A stretch of DNA of 64,000 nt from Nannizziopsis barbatae (Eukaryota; Ascomycota; Eurotiomycetes; Onygenales; Nannizziopsiaceae): assembly GCA_014964245.1 (NCBI GenBank), contig JACVYH010000006.1, positions 992,001-1,056,000 of the forward strand, read 5' to 3'. The notes beneath the pieces are model-generated. The model was not told the DNA's origin, searched no databases, and was given only the letters and a program-made list of their open reading frames with translations. Shown one piece after another: positions 38,391 to 51,707 of this stretch; position 1 is the stretch's first letter; each line of letters begins with the position of its first letter. The position numbers and the translations under genes were made by a program.

Positions 38391-39764
38391 ATGACGCGAC
38401 TCTCTCCGTACACAAGAAAACATAAGGTGACCATTGTCGGTTCCGGGAACTGGTGCGTTTGTATAGTACGGCAGCTGTGATTGGGAGATCTTCTAATTGG
38501 TGGTGTAGGGGTTCCTCGATCTCGAAAATGGTTGCCGAAAATGTAGCCGCTAATCCGGAACTTTTTGAACAAACCGTCAACATGTGGGTGTTCGAAGAGC
38601 AGGTCGAAATATCAAAAGATTCGAGACACTATAATGCGTCGTCTCCTCTTTGCAATGGGCCCCAGAACCTCTCCAACATCATCAATGAATTTCACGAAAA
38701 TATCAAATACCTACCCAATATTACGCTTCCCGAAAACCTTCGCGCCAACCCTTCTCTAGAGGATTCTGTCAAGGACTCTAGTATACTGATCTTTAATTTA
38801 CCGCATCAGTTCATTGTTGGAATTTGCCAGAAACTCAAGGGTCATATTTTACCATTTGCAAGGGGTATCTCGTGCATCAAGGGCGTTAGCGTGACTGACG
38901 AGGGGGTGAGTCTGTTCTCGGAGGTCATTGGAAAGGAGCTTGGTATCTACTGCGGAGCTTTGTCCGGCGCCAATATTGCGAGCGAGATCGCCAAGGAGCT
39001 CTACTCGGAGACCACCATTGCTTACGACCCCCCTCGTCTGGACTCCCAAGCTCCGACACCACAGAATATGTCGCCAGCTTCATCAACGGTAAATGTGAAT
39101 GAAGTTGTACATTTTCAACATAAAGACTCTTCTGGAAGCTACTCAGATGTAAAACTTCGACCAATGCCCTCAGAGTATCCACCTGTGGATCATTCCTTTA
39201 TCAAAACCATCTTCCACCGTCCTTACTTCCACGTGCGAGTTGTACGTGATGTGGCCGGCGTGTCTCTCGGTGGTGCGCTGAAAAATATTGTCGCCCTCGC
39301 TGCCGGGTTTGTTGACGGGAAGGGATGGGGTGACAACGCAAAAGCTGCCATTATGCGAGTCGGTTTGTTGGAGATGGTGAAGTTTGGGAGGGAGTTCTTT
39401 AGCGAGACTGTCAATCCCCAGACGTTTACTGAAGAGAGTTGCGGCGTCGCCGATCTTATCACTAGTTGTAATGGCGGCCGTAACCACCGTTGTGCTAAAC
39501 TCGCAGTTCAGCGAGGGCTCTCTGTCGAGGAAGTTGAGAAGACAGAGCTTAACGGCCAGATGCTTCAGGGGACCCTGAGCGCTAGAGAGGTCCATGGCTT
39601 TTTGAAGAAAAAGGGCATTGAACAAGAGTTCCCTCTTTTCACAGCTGTCTACGGTAGGCTCTTACTTCTCGGAGATTATCTTGATGTGTTTACTCATACG
39701 TTTCGCAGGAATTCTCTCTGGTACAGTCAAGGTCGATGACATTCCAAAACTTATCGAGCAGTAA
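38391..39764 (+). CDS. NAD-dependent glycerol-3-phosphate dehydrogenase
   Basis: Reduces dihydroxyacetone phosphate to glycerol-3-phosphate for osmolyte glycerol, redox balance and lipid synthesis. 420 residues from the ATG at 38391; exons 38391-38452, 38509-39653, 39709-39764. The Rossmann motif VTIVGSGNWGSSISK spans intron 1. Other family blocks are NMWVFEEQV, IFNLPHQF, SGANIASEIAKE, RPYFHVRVV, GGALKNIVALAAGFVDG (catalytic Lys) and SCGVADLITSCNGGRN. The last exon restores AVYGILSGTVKVDDIP. The frame is open upstream to an ATG at 38244, which would add 49 residues like a mitochondrial presequence (see findings). The closest names are yeast GPD1/GPD2 and Aspergillus gfdA. Confidence 0.94.
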
Positions 39765-40587
39765 GCGCTCACAGGTGCTCCATGAAACGAGTTAATCGAC
39801 CAGCAATTACTTAGGGCTAGGTGACACCTCATTTTGTGAGCACGCCCAAGCTGACAATCGAAAATGGTGGAAATCACGCCGTTGACCAAGCCGTACGAGA
39901 ATCTCACCCCCTAACGACAGACACGCCACAAGGTAGCGGGCTCGTTATACCTGTAGCCTGTGCGCAAACATCTAGAAGTAGGCACGGGCGCGCCTGAGAG
40001 TTTTGGCCCGCCTGAGTCGAGCCACTAACGGGCTTCTATCGTATATTCTTCAATATTCCAACCTTAGATCTAATTCCTGGCTCTCTAGAGTTGCATAGTG
40101 GAAGTATTGGAATATTCCTTGGACTTTTGGCACGAATAATAACAATGAACACCTATTTGACTTGGTTTATTGCCCCATAACTTCTATGCTTGCCCCGCCA
40201 CCTTATATAGTTTGGTCAAATTTCCCTTCTGATCGAGAGAGCGATGACAGTGCTGGCAACGAAAGAAATTGTAATAGCTAGCCCAAGGGATCTAGACCCA
40301 ACCAAGGATCCTTTGCTGTCTGCTTGTTCCTTGAAGTATCCCTGGCTGGTTAGTTATACCCCTGGATCGGACGAGAGTCCTGGCTCGTAACACAGCATTC
40401 TGGCTGACGTCATTCCATGTGAGCGATGTTCGTACCACCTTTTCGGTAACCCACAACTGGTCATTCGACCTGACTTCCCACTCTTTAACATGCCATTGAC
40501 TGCTATCCCGCAGTCGTTGGGCTGCGCTCGAAATTCTCTCTAAGCTTGCAGTTAAGTTATAGCTGCAGTCTTTTTTTTTAACCCAAA

Positions 40588-43500
40588 ATGGCACCCCAAA
40601 CCGAGGTGTACTTGCTCCCGCTCACAGATGCGGGAGCTCCCGACGTCCCTGGAGGATACATCTATCTCCCTCCTCCAACCGACCCGTCGTATGTGCTTCG
40701 GTTTGTTATTGCGGGAAGTAGCCCAATCTGCCGAAAGGGAACGTTATGGGTGAATATACCGGCTCCGGGGAAACAATTCGAACCAGAAAATTTTCGGGAA
40801 TTCAAGTCGGTCTTATTTGCTACCTTTAATTATCACGGTGTTATTGCTGACGGCGACTCCCCAGACTAGCTCCTGAATTCAATCGAGAATTCAAAATCGA
40901 ATTTCCCATTACGTGCGCCGCAGCATTCTCGTTCTATATCACGTACAGCCTTCTTCCCAGACTTGCGGATGCTGTATCTCCTGCTCCATCCCCACAAATG
41001 CAAACGAGGACCGAGACTTTCTATATAAATGTCTGTCCAGATATTAGACTACAAGGCAAGCGATTGCCTGTTGAAGCCTTGTCCGTGTTTTCTGTCGTGT
41101 CCAAGTTCATGGGGCAGTATCCGACGGACTGGAATAAACACTTGCGTGGAATCGGGCAGCGGGGGTATAATGTTGTTCATTTTACACCTTTGATGGCACG
41201 AGGAGCTTCGAATTCCCCTTATAGCATATACGACCAGTTGGAGTTCGACTCAGAATGCTTTCCGAATGGGGAGAAAGACGTCTTGGACATGGTGACGAGA
41301 ATGGAGCAAGAATATGGCCTGCTTTCATTGACAGACGTTGTTTGGAACCACACTGCTCATAATAGTCAATGGTTGCAAGATCACCCTGAAGCTGGGTATA
41401 ATGTCGAAACAGCACCCTGGCTAGAAGCTGCCCTTGAGCTTGATGACGCTCTCCTACAATATGGAAAGGACTTGGAGAACTTGGGTCTGCCAACAAAATT
41501 TGAAACAGTCGACGATTTGGTCACAGTTGTGCAGAACATACGAACGCATGTTATTGAAAAGATCAAACTATGGGAATATTATACCGTTGATGTCAAGCGT
41601 GATACCGAAGCTACCATTGAAGCCTGGAAATCTGGCGATATCGAATATCCGAAAGGCGGATTCGGGGACATTGGGCCCGGGGGGCTGGGCCAAATTCATC
41701 AGTGGCCTGTCGAGAAGAAGGCAGAGTTCCTTCGCGAGAACGCCTTTGAGAACGGCAGCAGGATTCTCGGAAGATACAGCAGGAAGATAAACCCAAGGAT
41801 TGGCGCGGCGCTACTCAAGTCTTTGTATGGACGCTATAGCGAGTCGAATTCTAATCCTACGATGGTGGAGCAGAACCTCTCTAAGGCGCTGGATGCCCTC
41901 AACTTACCACTCTTCCAAGAATTCGACAAAGAAGTATCGGAGATACTAGACCAGTTATTTCACAGACTCAAGTATCTTCGCTTGGATGAACACGGTCCGA
42001 GACTTGGTGCCATTTCGGAGAATAGTCCCATCATTGAAACCTATTTTACTCGCCTCCCTGTAAACGAAACTACCAAAAAACATTCGCCAAAATCACTTGC
42101 ACTGGTGAATAATGGCTGGGTATGGAATGCAGACGCCTTGCGGGATAATGCTGGAATTGATTCGCGAGCCTATCTAAAGCGAGAGGTCATTGTTTGGGGT
42201 GACTGCGTTAAATTGCGATATGGAGAATCCCCGGAAGACAGCCCGTTTCTGTGGGATCATATGACCCGATATACAAACTTAATGGCGAAACACTTTGCCG
42301 GGTTTCGCATCGATAACTGCCATTCTACCCCATTGCCGGTAGCTGAGTATTTACTCCATGAAGCTCGACGTGTCCGCCCGAATCTGATGGTGTTTGCTGA
42401 ACTTTTCACCGGATCCGAAGATGCCGACTACCTTTTCACAAAACGACTTGGTCTAACAGCATTAATTAGAGAGGCCATGCAAGCTTGGAACTCTGCGGAG
42501 CTAAGTCGGCTTGTTCATCGTCACGGTGGCCGCCCAATCGGGAGCTTTGACCCGGATCTATTATCTCACTGGTGTCAGGAAGAGAAAAATGTAACCCTGC
42601 ACCACCTTCGACCAACATATGTGCATGCACTATTCATGGACTGTACACATGACAATGAACTCCCGGCGCAAAAAAGAGATCCTAGGGATACACTTCCAAA
42701 TGCAGCGCTAGTTGCAATGTGCTCCTCTGCAATCGGAAGTGTCATGGGGTATGATGAGATTTATCCAGAGCATGTAAACCTTGTCGAAGACACCCGATCA
42801 TATCAGTCCGCATTTTCGGAAACTGAGGTACAAGATACAGTTGGCGAAGGAGGTATCGGCGGCATCAAGAAATTGCTCAACAAGCTACATACAGAGATGG
42901 CCATTGACAAATATGATGAGACTCATATTCATCATGATGGAGACTATATCACAATGCACAGAGTCCACCCAGATGCTAGAAATGGGACTCTGCTCATATC
43001 GCGTACCGCATTCTCTGGTTTCGAAACTGATCATGTTTTGGCTCCAATACATCTTGTGGGTACAAAAGCAAGCCTTATGGGAGCCTGGAAATTAGAAGTG
43101 GAAAATGATAGTGAGGCGAAGAAACTCGTTACGTCCGACAAAACATCACTTCGTGGCTTATCAAGCCGTGTCTCCAAGCTTTCCGGGTTCCGGCTTGAGG
43201 AGAAAGGAGATGATACGATAGTCCATATCCCAGATAATTTCCCTCCAGGATCAATCGCTTTACTGGAAACCTATATTCCTGCCGATCATCTTCCCGAAGG
43301 CTTGAGCTCTTTCATTATAAGCGATGTGGAGAACGCTTTTGCTGATATTGATCTCACAGGCTTGAATTTTGTGCTGTATCGCTGTGATGCAGAGGAAAAA
43401 GATTCTAGTAACGGACAGGATGGAGTATATAATGTTCCCAATTATGGTTCACTAGTATACGCCGGGCTTCAAGGATGGTGGAGCGTTCTAGAACCCATTA

Positions 43501-45331
43501 TCAAAATGAATGATCTGGGCCACCCTCTTTGTGACAATATCAGAGACGGCCAGTGGGCACTTGATTTTGTTGTCGGGAGAATGCGAAGAGCTATCTCGGA
43601 ACGAAATAAATTGCAGCTGGAACGTCCAACGAAATGGCTCGAAGACAGATTTGATGCTGTTCGACGAGTACCCAATTTTCTGTTACCTAGATATTTCACC
43701 ATCATCATCAAAACCGCATACGACGCTGCGTGTAGGCGCACGATTCATAGATTAGGGGTTATCATAGAGCACGGACAACATTTTATTCACGAATTGGCAC
43801 TAGTTAGTGTGCAGCAGATGGGAGAAGTTCAGTCGGCATCTCTATACCCGACGAAAAAGGTCCCTTGCCTTGCTGCCGGTTTGCCCCATTTTTCGACGGA
43901 CTGGGCTAGATGCTGGGGTCGAGATGTTTTTATATCCCTTCGCGGCCTCCTTCTTGCTACTGGTCGCTTTCATGATGCAAAGGAACATATAGTCTCCTTT
44001 GCGAGCGTCTTAAAGCATGGAATGATACCCAATTTGCTTTCTTCTGGCATGTCACCAAGGTACAACGCTCGAGATGCCGTTTGGTTCTTCCTTCAGGCGG
44101 TGCAAGATTATACCCATATCGTACCGAATGGTATTCGAATCCTAGAAGAAAAGATTCCACGTAGATTTTTACCATATGATGATACCTGGTTTCCGTTTGA
44201 TGACGAGAGAGCGTACAGGGAAAATTCTACTCTATCTGAAATCATCCAAGAAATTCTACAGAGACATGCGTCTGGTATCTCATACCGTGAATACAACGCT
44301 GGGCCTGAACTTGATATGCAAATGAAACCAGAAGGATTTCAGGTCGACGTCCATGTGGACTGGGAGACTGGAATTATCTTTGGTGGAAACCAGTGGAATT
44401 GTGGGACTTGGATGGATAAGATGGGCGAGAGCGTCAAGGCCGGAAACAAAGGGTACCCCGGAACTCCCAGAGATGGTGCTCCAATTGAGATCACCGGATT
44501 ACTATATAGTACCCTGAAATGGGTCTCCAAACTAGCAAAAAGAGGACTTTACACTCACAACGGTGTGGATATTGGCCCCGGCAAGACGATAACCTTCGGA
44601 GACTGGGCGCAAAAGCTTCAGACACATTTTGAAAAATGCTATTATGTGCCGGTCGATGCTGGTGATGATTCCGAATTTGATGTGGACAGCAGCTTAATAA
44701 ATCGCCGAGGCATATACAAAGATGTATATCGATCTGGCAAGGCCTACGAGGATTATCAGCTCCGTCCTAACTTCTCAATCGCCATGACTGTCGCGCCAGA
44801 CCTGTTTAACCCGAAACACGCGTTTCACGCCTTGACAGCGGCGGATATGATCCTTCGTGGCCCAATGGGCATGGCGACACTTGACCCTTCGGATCTGAAC
44901 TATCGGCCCTACTACAATAACTCCGAAGATTCGACCGATTTTGCTACCTCCAAGGGAAGAAACTATCACCAGGGCCCTGAGTGGCTTTGGCCAACGGGTT
45001 ATTTTCTGCGAGCATTGCTAAAATTCTCGATGCGGAACAATAACTCGTACCAGAATTTGATGGATATATACCAGGAGATCACGACGCGGCTACAGGATTG
45101 CCAGAAATCGCTTGTGGAAAACCCGTGGCGAGGACTCACTGAGCTGACGAACCGTAATGGAGAGTTTTGTAGAGATTCGGTGAGATCCCATTCTTTCCAT
45201 TCTTTGATACATAATTACTAACCACCGTATTTCAGTCGCCCACCCAAGCATGGTCTGCTGCGTGTTTGTTAGACTTGTATTATGATGCTTCGGAGATTCA
45301 GAAAGCGGGATCTTCTACTTTACGAGTTTAA
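40588..45331 (+). CDS. Glycogen debranching enzyme
   Basis: Bifunctional 4-alpha-glucanotransferase and amylo-alpha-1,6-glucosidase that removes glycogen branches in the cytosol. 1542 residues (yeast Gdb1 is 1536); exons 40588-40805, 40865-45179, 45236-45331. The transferase half has GFRIDNCHS near 552 (nucleophile Asp), FAELFTGSEDADYLF near 585 (acid/base Glu) and FMDCTHDNE near 665. The glucosidase half has DWARCWGRDVFISLRGL near 1085 and DVHVDWETGIIFGGNQWNC near 1235. The exon 1-2 junction gives REFKLAPEFNREFKIEF and the last junction gives NGEFCRDSSPTQAWSAACLLDL, both as in the family. No frame problem in the very long exon 2. Confidence 0.96.
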
Positions 45332-45954
45332 GAACTCAATTTTTCATATATCAATATCCTTATACCATAGAGAAGTTCACATAGAAAAGCAAGTTTCAAT
45401 AATATAGTTAACTATACGGAGTACTCCGTACAGAGTCAGAAACGGGCGTGCGTGCTTAACCTTGTTCCTAAGTAGCTAGGCCGTGTATTGTACGGAGTTA
45501 TCCGTAGGTAGAGATGAATTTATCTGGCCCGCTTCTGTTCTATGTCCACTAGGTAGTTATTTATGTCTCTCCGTACTCCGTACCTCCTTCCAGATTAGTG
45601 AGATGGATGGAAAGGGGCTAAAAGGGGCGCTTAGTCAGCGGCGGGTAACGACGTCATGCCACCAAATATCACCACGAGTGTTGTGAAGCAAGTTTAAGCG
45701 AGTAGCTTTCAAGAATCTCTTCAATGAAGAAGAGGGAGCAGAGAAAGAGAAGAAAGGAAGATAATCTGACTATCCAAGAGACCTTTATAACCTCCGACGC
45801 CCTCAGGCCCTCGAAACACTAGCTTCCTTGCGGCTATCCTATTTTTTGCCCGACGTTTGCTGCAGCTGGCCGTCGAGCTCTGCAACATCCCTGCTACCCA
45901 ACGGAACCATCGGTCGAGTCGAGACAGTTGAATGCCGGGAAATATTGCGGCTCG

Positions 45955-48678
45955 ATGACACCCTCCTCGTGGTCTGCAGCGACTGCTACAACTGCAGTAC
46001 TGCAGGTACTCTTATCGGGCGATGACAAGGATGGGAATCACCGTGACCAGCCAAAGTTTCAAGACCAGACCCGAGGTCAACGCGATCTGTATACTCAAAT
46101 CGTGGTCAGCTTAGCGCTGGGTCTAGGTGCTTTTTTCACTTTTTGTGTATGCCTCTTCGCTGGTGTCTATTCTTCTGGATTGGATTTGTGGCTGACTGAC
46201 AGATTCTGCACTATTAGGTCTTGCGTCCTAAATGGGGAACTCTATACAATGCGCGACGAAGATTGCGGACGGCGGCTTCGCGCCTACCCGAGCTGCCAAA
46301 TTCTATGTTTGGATGGATTCCAATTTTGTACAAAATTACTGATGATGAAGTTTTGGCTTCTGCCGGACTTGATGCTTTCGTCGTATGTTCAAAGCTCTTT
46401 CCGACCGCTGAGCAACGCTAACGCATGGCGCCTCCTATCAGTTCCTCTCATTCTATAAATATGCTATGAGCTTCCTCTCGGTCTCCTTTTTCTTCTCCTT
46501 ACTTGTCATTCTTCCTATCAATTACGCCTACACTGGGAAATATGGGTTTCCTTGGGATGGAAACGACGGTAAAGATGGCAACCACACCGACTTTTCGTCT
46601 TGGCAGCCATTGGGCAGTAGCTATAGTTCAACGCTTGAGAAGAAAGAGGAACCCATAGCGGACCCGATGTTCTTGTGGATGTATGTCATTTTCTCGTATA
46701 TCTTTACCGGACTCGCATTATATCTCCTCGTTGAACAGACAACAAAAATCATCCGCATACGCCAGCAGTGTCTCGGCAGTCAAACTACCATGACCGACCG
46801 AACTATCCGCCTATACGGAATTCCTCCTGAAATGCGCTCTGAAGAAAAAATCAAAGACTTTATCGAGAACCTCGGCATTGGCAAGGTCGAAACTTTGACG
46901 CTGTGTCGCAACTGGAGAGAATTGGATATATTGATGGATGAACGAAACCAAGTGCTTCGAAAACTGGAAGAGGCGTGGACAAAACATATTGGATACCGCC
47001 CAAAAAAGTTGCGGGGGAGAACTCAAACTGGACATGAGGGGCAAGGAGATGTTAGCGAGTCCGCAGCATTGCTATCTACCGATGAACAAAATCATACCTC
47101 CGAATATACTCAGGAGCGGCCAAAAGCTCGTCTTTGGTACGGCCCTTTGAAACTACGTTACAAATTGATAGATGCTATCGACTACTACGAGGAACAATTG
47201 CGACAGCTTGATGAAACGATTGAGAGCACAAGAGATAAAGAGTTTACTCCAACTCCTCTAGCTTTTGTGACTATGGAATCCATCGCAGCATGCCAGATGG
47301 CTGTGCAAGCAATCTTGGATCCATCACCAATGCAGTTTGTTGCGGGCTTAGCACCAGCACCAGCGGATGTTGTGTGGGAGAAGACATACCTTTCCCGCAG
47401 CGAACGATTGGTACGAACGTGGTCCGTCACAATTGTCATTGGTTTTCTGACCATATTCTGGTCCATTCTCCTCATTCCGCTTGCTACTCTATTGAACTTG
47501 GAGACGATCGAAAAAGTTATTCCTCAATTGGCTGAAGCCTTGGCTCGCCATCCCTTGCTTAAGTCTCTCGTCTCAACGGGTCTTCCTACATTGACGCTAT
47601 CGTTGTTAACAGTCGCAGTTCCCTATATCTACGATTGTGAGTTCCTTTTCGACTCCTTTTTCTCTAAATCTTGATTTACTGATCTGATATAGGGCTTGCT
47701 AATATGCAAGGAATGATTTCTCAAGGAGACGTCGAACTATCCGTCATTTCGAAAAACTTCTTTTTTACTTTTTTTAACCTCTTTCTCGTATTCACGGTCT
47801 TTGCCACTGCGTCTAATTTTTATCGATTTTGGGAAAACCTTAGAGATATACTAAAAGATACAACCACTATCGCCTTTGCCCTTGCCCGTTCTCTTGAAAC
47901 TTTGGCGCCGTTTTACGTCAATTTGATCGTGCTACAAGGACTCGGCTTATTTCCATTTCGCTTACTGGAATTTGGGAGCGTAGCTCTATATCCGTTCCAA
48001 CGCTTCTTCGCCAGTACTCCACGCGACTTCGCCGACCTAGAAAAACCTCCGGTCTTCAACTACGGTTTTGCCCTTCCGCAAACGATTCTTATATTCATCA
48101 TATGCATCGTGTACAGCATTTTTCCAAGCTCCTGGCTTGTCTGCCTTTTCGGTCTCATCTACTTTTTTATTGGCCATTTCATTTACAAGTACCAACTGCT
48201 TTATGCAATGGACCACCAGCAACACTCTACTGGCCGAGCCTGGCCCATGATATGCAGCCGTGTAATCCTTGGCCTCGTTGTCTTCCAACTCGCCATCATC
48301 GGCATCCTTGCTTTGCGCAAAGCAATCGTTGGCTCGCTATTGATCGCACCTTTGCTCATGGGAACGGTCTGGTTTTTCTATTTTTTCTCAAGGACATACG
48401 ACCCGCTGATGAAATTTATCGCATTGCGAAGTATCGACCGTGATCGTGCTGCTGCAGAGTCGGATGAAAGCCCAACTCCAACCTCGACTTTCTCGCCCCC
48501 ATCACAATGGGATAGGGATACGATACCGCTACGGCTGAGAGGAAGAGATGTCGCGCCGAAGCTGAGGAAGTATGTGAATCCGAACTTAATCATGCCATTA
48601 GATGAAGCTTGGATCCCCGGTAGGGGCAACCAGGAGGATGCAATCGCGACGCTACAAAGCGCTTCGGAAGTTGTTTGA
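45955..48678 (+). CDS. CSC1/OSCA-type (DUF221) membrane channel protein
   Basis: Predicted 845-residue osmosensitive calcium-permeable channel family member, like yeast Csc1/YLR241W. Exons 45955-46146, 46218-46382, 46442-47636, 47693-48678. N-terminal block: one membrane segment (IVVSLALGLGAFFTFC), then VLRPKWGTLYNARRRLR, FGWIPILYKITDDEVLASAG and LDAFVFLSFYKYAMSFLSV across introns 1 and 2. A cytosolic RRM-like loop contains TIRLYGIPPEMRSEEKIKDF and YYEEQLRQLDETI, then FVTMESIAACQMAVQ. The C-terminal seven or so membrane segments include PYIYDWLANMQGMISQGDVE (restored by intron 3). The start is the first ATG in frame after a TTG at 45928. Probable vacuolar or plasma membrane. Confidence 0.92.
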
Positions 48679-49198
48679 AAAGGAAATGTGATTTTGGATA
48701 TTTGACGCGTACGATTCTCATAAAGCTCAGTATCGATGCATTGCTTTGGTATTTGATTTTAGAACTGTTTTCTACACAGCTTGCTTTTTCGGTGCATCCT
48801 CAATGGACGTTCGGGTTACCTTTTTTGGAACTGTTATATTACACTGAGATACCCTTTCTGTCGCTGGATCAGGCATTCCGCCTTTTTTTAATTGCACATA
48901 ATACATCATGATACGATTATCTTTTAAATGAAAAATATAGTTATATTACCCGAAATCGCTTTTACTTCCACCCAGCTCCTAAATATAAAGATTTTTCTTT
49001 TGTTTTCGTGTATCCTGCTACCACAGACGAAAGCTCTTCTACCATCAACATTGGACTCCCAAGAAAAAAGAAAAAAGAAAAGGAAGCCCGAGGCTAAGAG
49101 TGAGAGGCTTCCTCTGTAGATAAAAATTAGGAAAAGGGGACATCTTTTATTTTAAAAAGGAGAAACTCCTCGATAGAAGGTTAAGTCAATAGAACCGC
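48679..49198. other. Intergenic region between convergent genes
   Basis: 520 bp shared by the 3' ends of the channel gene and the DAHP synthase gene. T-rich plus-strand stretches but no structure I can call. Confidence 0.4.
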
Positions 49199-50530
49199 TC
49201 AAGCTTGCGCTGCTTGTCGTCGTTGTTTGACTGCATCGGCAAGCACATCAAGTACGGACTCGGTATCTTCCCAACCAATACAGGCATCGGTAATACTAAC
49301 GCCATACTTGAGGCCAGCTTTGCCTTCAGGAGAAACTTTCTGGTTTCCTATTGTGTTACGAGAGCGTTAGCCCAGGCCGGATTACACGTGAACATTTGTC
49401 AAAGAAGGAAAAACCAGGAGAATCCATACCCTCGTTAATATGACTTTCAATCATGACGCCCATAATGGCATTTTCACCAGATGCAATCTGGGCAGCGAGG
49501 TTAGCAGCGACCTTAGGTTGATTTTTATGATTTTTCTCAGAGTTCCCATGACTGCAATCCACCATTAATCTTGAGGAAAGACCCTTTTCGGTCAGTCTCT
49601 TCTTTGCAGCTGCGATAGATTCGGCGTCAAAGTTAGGTCCTCTTTTGCCACCGCGCAGAATCACGAAGCAATCCTCGTTCCCGTCGGTGCCCACGATTGC
49701 GACCACTCCAGGTTTTGTAACGCTAAGGAAGTGATGAGGGTGTTTGACGGCGCCAATGGCATCGATAGCCACTTCAAGAGATCCGTCGGTGCCGTTTTTG
49801 AAGCCTACGGGGAAAGATACCCCGCTCGCAAGCTCACGATGGAGCTGGGACTCGGTAGTACGAGCACCAATGGCGCCAACCGAGAGTAAATCAGCAAGAA
49901 ACTGGGGAGAAATCGTGTCGAGCATTTCACTAGCAATCGGCATGCCCTTATCGGTCAAATCAACAAACAATTGGCGCGCGATGCGCAATCCTTTGTTAAT
50001 CTTGAAAGAGTTATCGACGTCCGGATCATTAATTAAACCTTTCCAGCCAATAGTAGTCCGTGGTTTTTCAAGGTAGGACCTCATAACAATGAAGAGTTCA
50101 TCCTTGTGTTTTTCCTTCAGCTTAAGAAGTCGGGCGCAGTAGTCCATAGCTGCCTCTGGGTCGTGGATTGAGCAAGGCCCGATGATGACCATAAGTCGGT
50201 TTTGAGGATCGATTCCATTGACAATGGCACTAGATTCTTCTCTGGAAGCTAACACTGTCTTCTTGGAGTGTACGGTCTGTGGAATCTCATGCTGAAGGAG
50301 ATTGGGAGGCGTCAACGGGTTGTAGCCACGAACTATACCGAACAGGAGGTATTGTTAGTCACGGAGGTTTTGAGGGCCCTGATATACAACGGCTGAGACC
50401 GACCTCTCCAATCTTCCACGCTGCCTCTGTTGCCGAGATTTGGGTTCTCGATATACCACTATGATGGAAGAGAGATATTAGCAGGCTTTATGAGAGCTCA
50501 GTTGGGCTTGATTCTAACCTGTGAAGCCAT
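49199..50530 (-). CDS. DAHP synthase, phenylalanine-inhibited type (ARO3/aroG)
   Basis: Condenses phosphoenolpyruvate and erythrose-4-phosphate, first step of the shikimate pathway. 372 residues; exons (minus) 50530-50519, 50458-50404, 50332-49430, 49347-49199. Exon 1 is only 12 bases (MASQ). The splices give QWYIENPNLG, EDWRVRGYNPLTPPNLLQHE and INEGNQKVSPEGKAGLKYG. Core motifs: IIGPCSIHD, EKPRTTIGWKGLINDPD, GARTTESQLHRELASG, SVPVGFKNGTDG-type block, ILRGGKRGPNFD and VDCSHGNS. EDW...LTPPNLLQHE, FLSVTKPGVVAIVGT and DCSHGNS follow the Phe-sensitive yeast Aro3 rather than Tyr-sensitive Aro4. No frameshift. Confidence 0.94.
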
Positions 50531-51330
50531 TGTTAAGAGCGCGGTGTTTTATGGCGGGGTCAAAAGTCGGTCAATTGATTGACAAGAGGATGGGGCGCTG
50601 GTTCGTTTTCCCAAATCGAGTGCGAATATTAACTAGAGGGGAAAAATTTAATACTTCAATTGAGGACCGATAAATCCTCCCGGCTCTGCTTTATAAGTTA
50701 TTTAGTTACAGGTGGTGGTGAGAAGCTGGCATGATCATATGTTTTTTTTTTTTGTTTCTTTTGGCTCTTGAGTCATCGTTCAGCTCGCCAATTGAGCTTA
50801 AAAAAACCTTCTCCCGAACGCAAGCCGAGTTTTCTCTCTTCTGACAGCTAAAAATATCATTTTCTTCTGCAAGCTTATCGGTGGCTTTTGTGGCCATTCT
50901 CCTCCCCGTCTGTCCGCATAGTAAGACAATGAGATGTGCTATTTCCACGTCCATATCGAGCTTAGTAAGCCATCATTTTGGTGAGCCTATCAGGTGACGT
51001 GGATATTGCGCGGACTTGGCGCTTACTAAAAATATCGAGTTAGTGCACATTCTACGGGGTGTGCGTGTGAATAAAGGGGCGTGTGCATTAAAAGTCGTAG
51101 TCGCCGGCGATCCTATCGGAAGATTTTCATTTCGCATGCTGGTTAATTCATTCGTTCGGGTCTTCCCACAACCCTTTTACGATCCCTGTTGCCAATCGCC
51201 CCCCTACGGAGTAGGGAGATAACAATTTGAGCTGTACGGAATACGGAATAGTCCACCGTGCCATACTCACTCCGGAAATTCATACTCTTTCAAAATCGAT
51301 GGATGATTACTCCGTACGGAGTACAGAGTA
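50531..51330. other. DAHP synthase promoter region
   Basis: 800 bp upstream of the DAHP synthase start. TACGGAGT-type motifs lie near 51204, 51233 and 51308. I cannot place a Gcn4/CpcA site with confidence. Confidence 0.35.
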
Positions 51331-51522
51331 CAATGCTTTGTAAAAAGTCTACGCATCCCTTCAGTACGGAGTCCGCGCTTGTGCTTTCCCCTTGATCCAA
51401 CCCTTAACCTATCCTAAACAGCCTCCTAGGGATACCCCTTGCCAAAGGGTATTCATGAGCTTCAAGAAAGCAGTCTTGAGGACGATTCTTGAGGTCTGTT
51501 AAGGATCAACGACAAGGTATTG
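51331..51522 (-). mobile_element. MITE-like TIR element, near-complete copy (a)
   Basis: A 192-bp unit flanked by TA on both sides. Its ends are inverted: CAATGCTTTGT at the left and the complement of CAATACCTTGT at the right, with looser matching inside. Core landmarks shared with the other copies are the complements of GGAGGCTGTTTAGG and GGTTAAGGGTTGG, and CCTTAACAGACCTCAAGAAT. It has no ORF. TA target and CA-starting ends fit non-autonomous Tc1/mariner-type elements. Orientation is given relative to the copy at 62.1 kb. Confidence 0.7.
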
Positions 51523-51707
51523 TATCTTGGACGTGTCATCTTCAATTGATATGATTAAAAAAATTTGAAAATGAATAACTGCTCTGTAACTACTCCGTAC
51601 TCTGTATGCACATGAACTCTGTATGCACATGAAAAATTCAAAACGACCCTTGCTGACTAGTTAGTTAAATATTCCGCACGCCATCCGATATCGGCAATAT
51701 TGTTTCA

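Noticed and set aside
43469..44969. Antisense ORFs inside the glycogen debranching gene
   Set aside because: Shadows of the strongly conserved sense coding frame.
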